Positions 1 to 8,665 of a stretch of DNA of 64,000 bases are shown here, piece by piece. Made by a program: the position numbers and the translations under genes. Numbering within the stretch: the first letter of the stretch is position 1; each line of letters opens with the position of its first letter. Below the pieces are notes generated by a model. The model saw nothing but the letters and a program-made list of their open reading frames with translations, was not told the DNA's origin and did no database searches. Source of the DNA: JAGVPT01 sp964439265 (GTDB taxonomy: Bacteria > Bacteroidota > Ignavibacteria > UBA10030 > UBA8401). The DNA is taken from contig CAYTOA010000010.1 of the NCBI GenBank assembly GCA_964439265.1, positions 1-64,000 on the forward strand, read 5' to 3'.

Positions 1-155
1 AAGGCATCTCCCAAAGGGATCGCTTCGCGACCTTCGGGAGATGCCTTCGGCATTCACCCCGTCTAAAAAACGACGGTCGACGACTCCCTCCGGGTCTATG
101 ACCCGTAGGGTCGTTCAACGAATCTACGATTCGTAGATAGACGACTCGTCGAGGG
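1..155. repeat. palindrome-rich intergenic repeat
   Basis: This non-coding stretch carries four separate inverted repeats in a row. A 12-bp perfect arm pair (1-12 with 36-47) encloses a smaller TCGC/GCGA hairpin. CGGGTC/GACCCG lies at 91-105, TCTACGA/TCGTAGA at 123-137 and GACGA/TCGTC at 142-152. The left edge is cut by the window, so the full unit is unknown. It resembles intergenic hairpin repeats of draft environmental genomes. No gene, tRNA or attachment site is recognisable here. Confidence 0.7.
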
Positions 156-278
156 TTCAGAATGACAAGGAGCTCTCAGTGTGCCTTGAGAAGGACATGA
201 AAAAGCGTTTTTGAGATAGCTTCTAGTTATTGGCATCGTCGAGCGAAGTTCAACTTCACCGTTTTGCCAACGTGTATG

Positions 279-2285
279 CTATTGATCTTCTTTCGCTCTC
301 ATCGTATCCCAGAGTGCGTAGGAGAACAAGAGGGCGAACATGATCAATCCAGTAATCTCTCCGGAATGCGAATCTGCCCACGCGCTCATATACCAATTTG
401 CATAACCAAAATTCCAGACTTCCTGGTCGAAGAATTTCAGGAATGCATTCAGTACTCCAAACAATGATCCGCCGGCAATAAATCCCGAGGCGATCAGCGT
501 TCCGCGCGAAAATCGGGCGTTGTTCAGTTTCTCATTCTTTGTCCGCGTCGTTACCCACCATGCGATAAGGCCGCCGAACACCAGCGGCGTATTCAACTCC
601 TGCGGAATGTACATCCCAAGAGCGAACGCCAGAGGAGATATATTCACCATCGTAAGGATCAGCGCGATCACGGCTCCGACGGCGTAGAGGACCCACGGGG
701 CGGAGACATTGGACATGAGCGGCTGGATGACGGCCGCCATGGCATTGGCCTGCGGCGCCACCATCGCATGTTCGCCTTTGAACCCGAAAGACTTGTTAAG
801 GACGATGATCACTCCGCCGACCGTGGCGGCAGAGACCAGCACGCCGAGAAATTTCCATGTCTCCTGTTTCTTCGGCGTTGAGCCAATCCAATAACCGATC
901 TTAAGGTCCGTAATGAACCCTCCGGCAACGGAAAGCGCAGTGCAGACAACTCCGCCGATGATCAGCGCACTGACCATCCCGGACGTTCCCGTCAGGCCGA
1001 TCTGCACAAGAACAAACGAAGAAAGGATCAGCGTCATCAAGGTCATTCCGGAGACAGGATTCGTTCCGACGATCGCGGTTGCGTTTGCCGCAACGGTAGT
1101 AAAGAGGAATGAAACGATCATCACGATCAGCAGTCCCGCCACTGCATGTCCGAGATTGAAGACGACGGCGCCGTAGAAGAAAACGAATATCAGCAGTGCT
1201 GTCAGCAGAATAAGAAGAGCCACAAAGAGCATTTTGATGTCTGTCTGCCACCGAACGGTCGTTTCTGCCCCCGCAGATTTCGCATGGAAGATCTCTTTGT
1301 AGGCGAGCGAGAACGCCCCGGCAATAATTTTAGACGAACGGATAATGCCGATAATCCCCGCCATCGCAATGCCGCCGATCCCGATCTGCCGGACATAATT
1401 CCGGAAGATCTCTTCCGCCGACATGTCGGCGATAAGCTTCGTGGCGGTTGCGCCAAGCGGCACGGTCAGGGAATGGCCGACTTCGAACACCAGCGGGACA
1501 AGCACAAACCATGAGAGGAACGAACCCGCCGCAATAATGGCAGAATACTTCAATCCAACGATGTAGCCCAGTCCAAAGACCATCGCCGACACGTCGATCT
1601 TCGCCACCATCTTTACTTTGTTTGCCAGCACCTCGCCGTAATGGATCATCCTTGACGAGACGACCTCTGACCACCAGCCGAAGGCACTGAAAGTGAAATC
1701 GAAAATGCCGCCGATCAAGCCGCTCACAACCAGCACCGTTGCCTGCGATCCCCCTTTTTCCCCCGCGACAAGAATTTCCGTCGTTGCCGTCGCCTCCGGG
1801 AATGGAAGGATGCCGTGCATATCCTTCACAAAATATTTTCTGAAAGGAATCATGAAAAGGATTCCGAGGAAGCCCCCCGCCGCCGAAGCGATGAATACTT
1901 GGAAAAAATTTGCGGGAAGGTCGAGAATATACAAGGCAGGAATCGTAAAAATTGCGCCGGCAACAATAACACCGGAGCTCGCTCCGATCGATTGGATGAT
2001 GACATTCTGTCCCAGCGATCCTTTTCTTTTGAACGCGGCTGAAAGTCCGACGGCCAGGATCGCTATGGGAATCGCAGCTTCAAAGACCTGTCCGATCTTC
2101 AGGCCGGAGTACGCGGCCGCCGCAGAAAAAAGGACTGCCATCACCAGGCCCCAGCCGACCGACCACGGTGTCACTTCAGCGTACTGTTGATTCGGGTCCA
2201 TGATCGGGCGGTACTCTTCGCCCTCTTTCAATTCTTTGTATGCGTTATCCGGAAGAGTGTTGGAAGCAGAGGCGGGTGTTTCCAT
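279..2285 (-). CDS. OPT-family oligopeptide transporter
   Basis: This 668-residue protein is hydrophobic throughout and consists of many predicted membrane helices after a short hydrophilic N-terminus of about 35 residues. That pattern and the conserved stretches FEAAIPIAILAVG (about residue 67) and ANATAIVGTNPVSGMT in the second half match the bacterial branch of the oligopeptide transporter (OPT) family. Members import peptides or metal chelates across the inner membrane by proton coupling; the substrate cannot be read from sequence. The ATG at 2285 is preceded by AAGGA at normal spacing. It lies downstream of pepT on the same strand, separated by about 90 bp that hold a palindromic repeat, so peptide uptake and hydrolysis may be linked. 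Confidence 0.88.
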   Translation of the reverse strand: METPASASNTLPDNAYKELKEGEEYRPIMDPNQQYAEVTPWSVGWGLVMAVLFSAAAAYSGLKIGQVFEAAIPIAILAVGLSAAFKRKGSLGQNVIIQSIGASSGVIVAGAIFTIPALYILDLPANFFQVFIASAAGGFLGILFMIPFRKYFVKDMHGILPFPEATATTEILVAGEKGGSQATVLVVSGLIGGIFDFTFSAFGWWSEVVSSRMIHYGEVLANKVKMVAKIDVSAMVFGLGYIVGLKYSAIIAAGSFLSWFVLVPLVFEVGHSLTVPLGATATKLIADMSAEEIFRNYVRQIGIGGIAMAGIIGIIRSSKIIAGAFSLAYKEIFHAKSAGAETTVRWQTDIKMLFVALLILLTALLIFVFFYGAVVFNLGHAVAGLLIVMIVSFLFTTVAANATAIVGTNPVSGMTLMTLILSSFVLVQIGLTGTSGMVSALIIGGVVCTALSVAGGFITDLKIGYWIGSTPKKQETWKFLGVLVSAATVGGVIIVLNKSFGFKGEHAMVAPQANAMAAVIQPLMSNVSAPWVLYAVGAVIALILTMVNISPLAFALGMYIPQELNTPLVFGGLIAWWVTTRTKNEKLNNARFSRGTLIASGFIAGGSLFGVLNAFLKFFDQEVWNFGYANWYMSAWADSHSGEITGLIMFALLFSYALWDTMRAKEDQ

Positions 2286-2313
2286 GCGAGGGTTCCTTCA
2301 TGATGAGATTAAC

Positions 2314-2367
2314 AACCGCCAAGACGCCAAGAAAAAATTTGAAAAAATTCTCTGCGTCTTGGCGGTT
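2314..2367. repeat. CCGCCAAGACG-type inverted repeat
   Basis: The arms 2314-2331 and 2350-2367 are near-perfect reverse complements (core AACCGCCAAGACGC) separated by an A/T-rich loop. The element occupies most of the spacer between pepT and the OPT gene. A related element lies at 15933-15994. It could stall transcription from pepT, but no clean T-tract follows, so I call it a repeat. Confidence 0.75.
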
Positions 2368-2375
2368 CAAAAAAA

Positions 2376-3626
2376 TTAGCTTCGTTCAGCCCAAAGCTGG
2401 ACGAGGTTGACGACTGTTTCCACTGCTTTTTCCATTCCGTACACCGATGCCCATTCGTTCTTGCAATGGTAATTCTGTCCGCCGGTAAAAATATTCGGCG
2501 TCGGCAAACCCATTTCCGTCAACCGTGAGCCGTCGGTGCCGCCGCGGATCGGTTCCCATTTGGGCGCGAGGCCGGAGCGTTTCGTCGCTTCTTCCAGGCA
2601 GTCGAGTAAGCGGGTGTCGTTCCCGAGACCGTCTTTCATGTTGCGATACTGTTCCACGATCTTTAATTCGATCTGTGCCTTGGGATGAAGAGGCTGCACT
2701 TCGGCGATGATTTTCTCAAGTTTTGTTTTGAGAACTTTCAACCCCGGTGTGTTGAAATCGCGGAGGAGAATTTTCAACGTCGATTTCGATTCTTCTCCCT
2801 CTACAGTATGCGGGTGGATGTACGGCTCGTAGCCGTCGGTCGTTTCCGGAGCAATATCTTTCGGCATCCGCGCGATGATGTCAGCCATGATTCGGATGGA
2901 GTTCACCATGATTCCTTTCGCAGAGCCGGGATGTATGTTTCTTCCGTGCACAGTAATAACTGCCTGGTCTGCGCTGAATGTTTCCTTGTTCAGTTCCCCA
3001 GGTGTATCGCCGTCGACAGTATAGGCAAATTTTGCACCGAACTTTTTGATGTCGAAATATTTTGTTCCAGCGCCGATTTCTTCATCTGGGGTAAATCCGA
3101 TGCGGATATCGCCATGAAGGAAATTGGGATTGTTTAATAGCGTCTGCGCCGCGGTCATGATGATTGCGAGACCCGCCTTATCGTCCGCGCCGAGGAGTGT
3201 TGTGCCGTCGCTTGTAACGATCTTCTTCCCGACGTTGTGTCGCAATTCCGGATTCTCTGAGTCCTTGATGATTACCGTCTTGTCTCCCGGCAGCACAATA
3301 TCTCCGCCTTTATAGTCGATCACTTGCGGCTTCACGTTGGCACCGCTCTCCGACGGGGATGTGTCGACATGTGAGATCAATCCGACAACAGGGACCTTGC
3401 CGTGCGCCTTATGCGACGACGGGAGATTGGACGGAACCGTCGCCGTGACGTATCCGTACTTATCGATTGCGACGTCCTTTATTCCGAGCTCTTTCAATTC
3501 TTTTACGAGCAGGTTCAAAAGGTCGAATTGCTTCGGTGTGCTTGGATACGATTCCGAGTCTTCTTTCGATTGCGTGTCGATCTTGACGTAACGCAGAAGA
3601 CGGTCCAGAACGCTTTCATGTGACAT
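2376..3626 (-). CDS. pepT: peptidase T (aminotripeptidase)
   Basis: This 416-residue M20B zinc peptidase removes the N-terminal residue of tripeptides in the cytoplasm. The metal and catalytic motifs are intact: SHVDTSP (His86, Asp88), GADDKAG (Asp148-149), PDEEIG (Glu182-183), VDGD near residue 210 and NYHCKNEW (His387). Length and motif spacing are those of canonical PepT. The product would process peptides brought in by transporters such as the OPT protein encoded just downstream. No anomaly is seen; the ATG start at 3626 gives the full conserved N-terminus. Confidence 0.95.
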   Translation of the reverse strand: MSHESVLDRLLRYVKIDTQSKEDSESYPSTPKQFDLLNLLVKELKELGIKDVAIDKYGYVTATVPSNLPSSHKAHGKVPVVGLISHVDTSPSESGANVKPQVIDYKGGDIVLPGDKTVIIKDSENPELRHNVGKKIVTSDGTTLLGADDKAGLAIIMTAAQTLLNNPNFLHGDIRIGFTPDEEIGAGTKYFDIKKFGAKFAYTVDGDTPGELNKETFSADQAVITVHGRNIHPGSAKGIMVNSIRIMADIIARMPKDIAPETTDGYEPYIHPHTVEGEESKSTLKILLRDFNTPGLKVLKTKLEKIIAEVQPLHPKAQIELKIVEQYRNMKDGLGNDTRLLDCLEEATKRSGLAPKWEPIRGGTDGSRLTEMGLPTPNIFTGGQNYHCKNEWASVYGMEKAVETVVNLVQLWAERS

Positions 3627-3656
3627 ACGATCCTCATGGAAAATGTTTTTGTCAAC

Positions 3657-3775
3657 CCAACCATCGGAAGGCTGAACACAATAAAGAGATGGAAGACATT
3701 GATTACAAGCCTTCCGATGGTTCTTTCAATTGCGAACCTTTCGAAGGCCTCTTTATCAAGCCTTCCGATGGCTTG
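3657..3775. repeat. short CCTTCCGATGG repeat cluster
   Basis: CCTTCCGATGG occurs at 3710-3720 and 3761-3771, each followed by a similar TTCAAT tail, giving a 51-bp period. A degenerate copy (CCTTTCGAAGG) sits at 3737-3747, and an inverted copy (CCATCGGAAGG) at 3661-3671. The inverted copy can pair with the direct ones, so the cluster can fold. The small reading frames that cross it look like by-products of the repetition. Confidence 0.6.
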
Positions 3776-4026
3776 TTCAATGAGAACGAAGATACCAAGT
3801 TTGGATGAAAAAAGCAGGTGAAATGTTTCCTGCCGATAAAAGTTCCCACGATCAGGCAAGTCCCGAAAAATTCCTGATTGCGTAAGGAAGATGAGGAGGT
3901 ATAAATCATGTTTTAAACCAAATCCAAAGTTGATATTTTTGAATTCTTCGATTGCATTTTTGAGAAAAGCAGATGCCTCTAAATTGCAAACTGGGGTTTA
4001 AACATCAAAACCGTAACTTCTTACGG

Positions 4027-4042
4027 CGGCATGCTTTTTGCA
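4027..4042 (+). promoter_or_regulatory. sigma-54-like promoter of gdhA
   Basis: The sequence CGGCATGCTTTTTGCA fits the -24/-12 pattern TGGCACG-N4-TTGCA with two mismatches. The key GG (4028-4029) and GC (4040-4041) dinucleotides are ten bases apart as required. Transcription would begin near 4053, about 117 bases before gdhA. Nitrogen control of glutamate dehydrogenase would make sense, but no activator site was identified and a chance match is possible. Confidence 0.35.
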
Positions 4043-4169
4043 CGTTTTTGCCGCAATGAAGACATCCACCACATCGCAGCATCTACCGCTTCACCCCACA
4101 TCAAAAGTTTGATTCAGCGGAACCATTCTCAAAATTTTTTCGAATAATATTATTCCCCCGGAGGTTTGT

Positions 4170-5531
4170 ATGTCAGAGTATGTAAAGGCCTTAATGGCTG
4201 ATGTCAAAGCAAAAAATCCCAGCGAGCCGGAATTTCACCAGGCTGTCCAGGAAGTTCTCGATTCTCTGAGCATCGTACTGGAGAAGCATCCCGAGTATCG
4301 CAACGCGAAGATTCTCGAAAGAATTATTGAACCCGAACGGGTTATTATGTTTCGCGTCCCATGGACGGACGATCGCGGCACCATTCACGTGAATCGCGGT
4401 TACCGTATCGAGATGAACAGCGCCATCGGGCCGTACAAAGGCGGACTTCGTTTCCATCCGTCGGTCACGCTCGGCATTTTGAAATTCCTCGCATTCGAAC
4501 AGGTGTTCAAAAACAGCTTGACGACGCTGCCGATGGGCGGAGGAAAAGGCGGATCGGATTTCGACCCTAAAGGAAAGAGCGACAATGAAGTGATGCATTT
4601 CTGCCAGAGCTTTATGACCGAACTGTCCCGCCACATCGGCCCGGACACGGACGTGCCGGCAGGCGACATCGGCGTCGGCGGTCGGGAGATCGGATTTCTC
4701 TTCGGCCAATACAAACGGTTACGCAATGAGTTCACCGGCGTGTTGACGGGCAAGGGCCTCAACTGGGGCGGCTCGCTCATTCGCCCCGAGGCGACCGGCT
4801 ACGGCGCAGTCTACTTTGCCTCGGAGATGTTGTCCACAAGAGGACAGACGCTCGAAGGGAAGAAATGTCTCGTCTCCGGAAGCGGCAACGTCGCGCAATA
4901 CACTGTCGAGAAAATAAACCAGCTCGGCGGCAAAGCGCTGACTTTGTCGGATTCCAACGGATACATTTACGACGAAGAAGGAATTTCGAAAGAAAAACTT
5001 GCGTTCGTCATGGAACTGAAGAACGTACGCCGCGGCAGGATCAAAGAGTATGCCGATAAGTATAAGAGTGCAACGTTCACTGCAATCGACCCGAAAGCAA
5101 ACCACAATCTATTGTGGAACCACAAAGCCGATTGTGCTTTTCCAAGCGCGACACAGAACGAAATCAACGCGAACGACGCACAGAACCTTCTGAAAAATAA
5201 AGTCTATGTCGTCGCCGAAGGCGCCAACATGCCGACCACGCTCGATGGTGTGAAGCACTTCCTCGATGCCGGAATTCTGTTCGGTCCGGCAAAAGCGGCA
5301 AATGCCGGCGGAGTTGCGGTCTCCGGGTTGGAGATGGCGCAAAACAGCATGCGCGTACCGTGGACCCGGGAAGAAGTCGACAATCGCCTGCATCTCATTA
5401 TGAAGAGTATTCATAAGACCTGCGTCGAGATGTCGAACCGCTTCGGGACGCCGGGAAATTATGTCAACGGCGCGAATATCGGCGGATTCCTTAAGGTTGC
5501 CGATTCAATGATCGACCAGGGATTAGTATAA
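4170..5531 (+). CDS. gdhA: NADP-type glutamate dehydrogenase
   Basis: This 453-residue protein has the length of the hexameric small-subunit glutamate dehydrogenases that interconvert 2-oxoglutarate plus ammonia and glutamate. The substrate domain shows GPYKGGLRFHPS, PMGGGKGGSDFDPKGKSD and PAGDIGVGGREIG. The nucleotide domain starts at GSGNVAQYTVEK (near residue 237). The assimilatory NADPH form is inferred from overall similarity. A strong GGAGG precedes the ATG by a normal distance. It is a single-gene transcript: a long upstream region with a possible sigma-54 element precedes it, and a stem-loop terminator follows. Confidence 0.95.
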   Translation: MSEYVKALMADVKAKNPSEPEFHQAVQEVLDSLSIVLEKHPEYRNAKILERIIEPERVIMFRVPWTDDRGTIHVNRGYRIEMNSAIGPYKGGLRFHPSVTLGILKFLAFEQVFKNSLTTLPMGGGKGGSDFDPKGKSDNEVMHFCQSFMTELSRHIGPDTDVPAGDIGVGGREIGFLFGQYKRLRNEFTGVLTGKGLNWGGSLIRPEATGYGAVYFASEMLSTRGQTLEGKKCLVSGSGNVAQYTVEKINQLGGKALTLSDSNGYIYDEEGISKEKLAFVMELKNVRRGRIKEYADKYKSATFTAIDPKANHNLLWNHKADCAFPSATQNEINANDAQNLLKNKVYVVAEGANMPTTLDGVKHFLDAGILFGPAKAANAGGVAVSGLEMAQNSMRVPWTREEVDNRLHLIMKSIHKTCVEMSNRFGTPGNYVNGANIGGFLKVADSMIDQGLV

Positions 5532-5552
5532 CAATCTCCGTTACATAAAATC

Positions 5553-5593
5553 AGCAGGCGAGAGCATCCAGCCTCGCCTGCTTTTGTTTTTTG
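5553..5593 (+). terminator. rho-independent terminator after gdhA
   Basis: A perfect 10-bp stem (AGCAGGCGAG at 5553-5562 with CTCGCCTGCT at 5573-5582) and a 10-base loop are followed at once by a T-rich tail. It lies 21 bases after the gdhA stop codon. Confidence 0.9.
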
Positions 5594-5617
5594 ATTTTTC
5601 CTTCGTACCATACCCCC

Positions 5618-8596
5618 ATGCAGACCTTCGATCCCCTCTGGGTTGAACACGGATACGGTTCCCGCGTCCAGGGATTTCAAAACCTGGCTCGGTTCCGGGT
5701 TCGCGATATTCTCCTTGTCTCAAGCCTCTACGACTCCTACCTCTTTGAAGAAGACGGAAGACTCTATGAACTGATCCGCAACGAATACCAGGGATTGAAC
5801 CTGAGCCACTCGCCGGAGTTGACACGGGTCTCGAGCGGAAAAGATGCTCTCGCGCTGGCGCAGGAAGAGAACCGTTTCGATATGATCATCACCACGCTTC
5901 ATATCGAAGACATGCATGCAGCAGCATTTGCGAGAATGGTTCATGAGGCAGGATTGAAAGTGCCGATCGTCGTGCTCGCGTATGACAATCGCGAGTTGAC
6001 GGAATTGTTCGCGCATCACGACACCTCCGTCTTCGACCGGGTATTTATTTGGCAGGGAGATTTTCGCATCATCATCGCGATGATCAAGTATGTCGAGGAC
6101 CGGCTGAACGTCGAAAACGACACGCTCGCCGCTGGCGTTCAATCGATCATTCTTATTGAGGATAGTGTACGTTTCTATTCCTCGTATCTTCCCCTCATCT
6201 ACACTGAAACGCTGAAACAATCATTGCGTCTCATCTCTGAAGGAATAAACCTGTCCGATAAATTCCTCAGGATGCGCGCGCGTCCGAAGATCCTTCTTTG
6301 CACGACGTATGAGGAGGCGTGGGAATATTACCGGAAATACCAGGACTACATTCTCGGCGTCATCTCGGACATCGACTTTTTCCGCGAGGGGAAGCAAAAC
6401 CCGAACGCGGGCATTGAATTTGCCAAGAACGTGAAGATCGAGCATCCCGACATTCCGATCTTGCTCCAATCGAACATGCGGGAAAATGAGAAGCAGGCGA
6501 GGCTGGTCGGTGCATCCTTCCTTCTCAAAGACTCTCCAACGCTGCTGGAAGAGCTTCGTCAGTTTATGGTCCAATATTTCAGCTTTGGGGATTTCGTCTT
6601 CCGCACGGCAGATGGAGCTGAAGTTGGACGTGCTCACGATTTGAAAACATTGGAGGAACAGCTTCACCTCGTCTCAGAAGAAAGTATCCGCTATCATGGG
6701 GAGCGAAATCACTTCTCCAACTGGCTGAAGGCGCGCACGGAATTCTGGCTCGCCCACCGTCTCCGCCCGCGAAAAGTCTCCGACTACCCATCCGTCGAAG
6801 CGCTCCGTGCCGACCTCATCGCATCACTCCACGATTACCGCCAGCTTCGCCAGCGGGGAAGCATAACAGATTTTTCGAAAGAGACCTTCGACCCGTCGAA
6901 TAGTTTTGCGCGTATCGGAAGCGGATCGTTAGGGGGGAAAGCGCGCGGCCTTGGGTTTGTGAACCTTCTTATCAACAGCCACGATGTGCGCGACAGGTTT
7001 GACGGAGTGAAGGTCTTTGTTCCGTCGGCGGTGGTGATCGGGACGGACGTTTTCGACCAGTTCCTCGACGAGAACCGGCTCCGAAGTTACGCTCTCAGCG
7101 CCTCGGATGATACCGAACTCACGCGCCGATTTCTCGAGGCAAAGAAATTTCCCGAAGAAATATTATCCGATCTCGCGGCATATCTCGAGCTCGTGAACGA
7201 ACCCCTCGCCGTTCGATCGTCCAGCCTGCTTGAGGATTCGCAGTACCATCCGTTCGCGGGAGTGTATGAAACGTACATGATCCCGAATAACGGCCCCGAT
7301 CTCCGCAGCAGGCTCAAAGAGCTCGTGAAAACGGTCAAACGCGTTTACGCATCGACATTTTACCGGTCCGCGAAAGATTATATCCGGGTGACGTCGTACA
7401 GGCTCGAGGAAGAGAAAATGGCGGTGATCATCCAGAAGATGGTCGGCGTTCCGCATAACAATAAATTCTACCCTGATTTTTCCGGCGTCGGTAAATCGTA
7501 CAATTTCTATCCTCTTCAGCCGCAAACGCCGCAGGACGGCATCGCGTCGGTGGCGCTGGGGCTCGGGAAGATCATTGCCGACGGCGGGAACGTTCTCCGT
7601 TTTTGCCCGAAACATCCGCTTCAGCTGCAGCAATTATCGTCGATCAAAGACACCGTCCGGAATAATCAAAATGAATTCTATGCGCTCGTTTTGAACGAGC
7701 ATGAAGATGCGATCGTCGTTACACACGACATGCTGGTAAAAAAGTTCGACCTGCATATCGCCGAATATGACGGTACGCTGAATTCGATCGCATCAACATA
7801 TTCGCTCGAGAACAATTCCGTCTCCGACGGCATATCGAGACAAGGAACTCGATTGGTCACCTTCGCACCGATCTTGAAAGGACAGACATTTCCTCTTCCA
7901 AAGATTCTTGAACTTCTGCTCGACATGGGAAGCTGGGGGATGGGGTCGGCCGTGGAAATTGAATTCGCAGTCAACCTCTCGGTTCCAAACGGAAAACCAA
8001 AAGAGTTCGGCTTGCTCCAGATGCGTCCGCTGGTCATCAGCAGGGAATTGGAGGAGCTCAACGTCGAGGAAGTTGACCCGGCTGGGCTAGTGTGTCAGAG
8101 TCTTCAGGTATTAGGCAACGGCATCATCAAAGATATCCGCGACATCGTCGTCGTGGATATTGACCGGTTCGACCGGGCGAAAACACGCGAGGTCGGATAT
8201 GAAGTAAGCCGGCTGAATGCGAAGCTGGTTTCGGAAAACACGCCGTATCTTTTGATCGGCGTTGGCAGATGGGGAACGCTGGACCCGTGGCTTGGCATTC
8301 CTGTGACGTGGGATCAGATCTCCGGAGCGCGCGCGATCGTCGAAGCCAACATGAAGGATTTTAACGTCGCTCCGTCGCAGGGATCGCATTTTTTCCAGAA
8401 TCTTACGTCGTTCATGGTCGGATATTTTACGGTGAACGCGCAGGCGAATCAGGGGTTCATTGACTGGGAATGGCTCGGCGCACAAAAAGCCGTGGAAGAA
8501 ATGACGTACACCCGGCATATCCGCTGTGAAAAAGCGATCACGGTGAAAATGAACGGACACAAGAACAAAGGAATTATTCTGAAGCCGGATATGTAA
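5618..8596 (+). CDS. receiver-domain/PEP-synthase ATP-grasp fusion protein
   Basis: This protein of about 992 residues joins receiver-like modules to the N-terminal ATP-grasp (PEP/pyruvate-binding) part of PEP synthase and PPDK. The first receiver-like fold (about 25-150) has Thr where the phospho-acceptor Asp is expected (IITTLHIED). The second (about 180-330) keeps an acidic start (LIEDS), an Asp in VISDIDF and a Lys in LLKDSP. The ATP-grasp region begins near residue 440 with GSGSLGGKARGL and includes LAVRSSSLLEDSQYHPFAGVYETY. The swivelling phospho-His domain and the TIM-barrel PEP domain of true PEP synthase are missing, so it probably does not make PEP by the full cycle. A TTG start at 5591 lies inside the gdhA terminator, so I prefer the ATG at 5618; no good ribosome-binding site is visible. 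It converges with the TPR gene. Confidence 0.8.
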   Translation: MQTFDPLWVEHGYGSRVQGFQNLARFRVRDILLVSSLYDSYLFEEDGRLYELIRNEYQGLNLSHSPELTRVSSGKDALALAQEENRFDMIITTLHIEDMHAAAFARMVHEAGLKVPIVVLAYDNRELTELFAHHDTSVFDRVFIWQGDFRIIIAMIKYVEDRLNVENDTLAAGVQSIILIEDSVRFYSSYLPLIYTETLKQSLRLISEGINLSDKFLRMRARPKILLCTTYEEAWEYYRKYQDYILGVISDIDFFREGKQNPNAGIEFAKNVKIEHPDIPILLQSNMRENEKQARLVGASFLLKDSPTLLEELRQFMVQYFSFGDFVFRTADGAEVGRAHDLKTLEEQLHLVSEESIRYHGERNHFSNWLKARTEFWLAHRLRPRKVSDYPSVEALRADLIASLHDYRQLRQRGSITDFSKETFDPSNSFARIGSGSLGGKARGLGFVNLLINSHDVRDRFDGVKVFVPSAVVIGTDVFDQFLDENRLRSYALSASDDTELTRRFLEAKKFPEEILSDLAAYLELVNEPLAVRSSSLLEDSQYHPFAGVYETYMIPNNGPDLRSRLKELVKTVKRVYASTFYRSAKDYIRVTSYRLEEEKMAVIIQKMVGVPHNNKFYPDFSGVGKSYNFYPLQPQTPQDGIASVALGLGKIIADGGNVLRFCPKHPLQLQQLSSIKDTVRNNQNEFYALVLNEHEDAIVVTHDMLVKKFDLHIAEYDGTLNSIASTYSLENNSVSDGISRQGTRLVTFAPILKGQTFPLPKILELLLDMGSWGMGSAVEIEFAVNLSVPNGKPKEFGLLQMRPLVISRELEELNVEEVDPAGLVCQSLQVLGNGIIKDIRDIVVVDIDRFDRAKTREVGYEVSRLNAKLVSENTPYLLIGVGRWGTLDPWLGIPVTWDQISGARAIVEANMKDFNVAPSQGSHFFQNLTSFMVGYFTVNAQANQGFIDWEWLGAQKAVEEMTYTRHIRCEKAITVKMNGHKNKGIILKPDM

Positions 8597-8665
8597 ACGA
8601 AGGTGAGGATGGTTTTCCTTCCCTCATTGGGAAGCGTTCGGGCGGGGTCAGCAAGCGTCAACGGT

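Larger units (their letters stand above)
3627..4169. other. intergenic region upstream of gdhA and pepT
   Basis: This 543-bp divergent spacer contains no convincing gene. It holds a short degenerate repeat cluster near the pepT side (3657-3775), a sigma-54-like element at 4027-4042 and the gdhA ribosome-binding site. The rest is A/T-rich; a TATTTTTG at 3934-3941 resembles a Bacteroidota -7 box but has no matching -33 element. Confidence 0.6.

Noticed and set aside
1..155. Integron attC site or attachment site
   Set aside because: No integrase gene, no cassette structure and no conserved attC core sequences are seen.
3657..3775. CRISPR array
   Set aside because: Only two to three imperfect 11-mers, spacers are related to each other, and no cas gene lies nearby.
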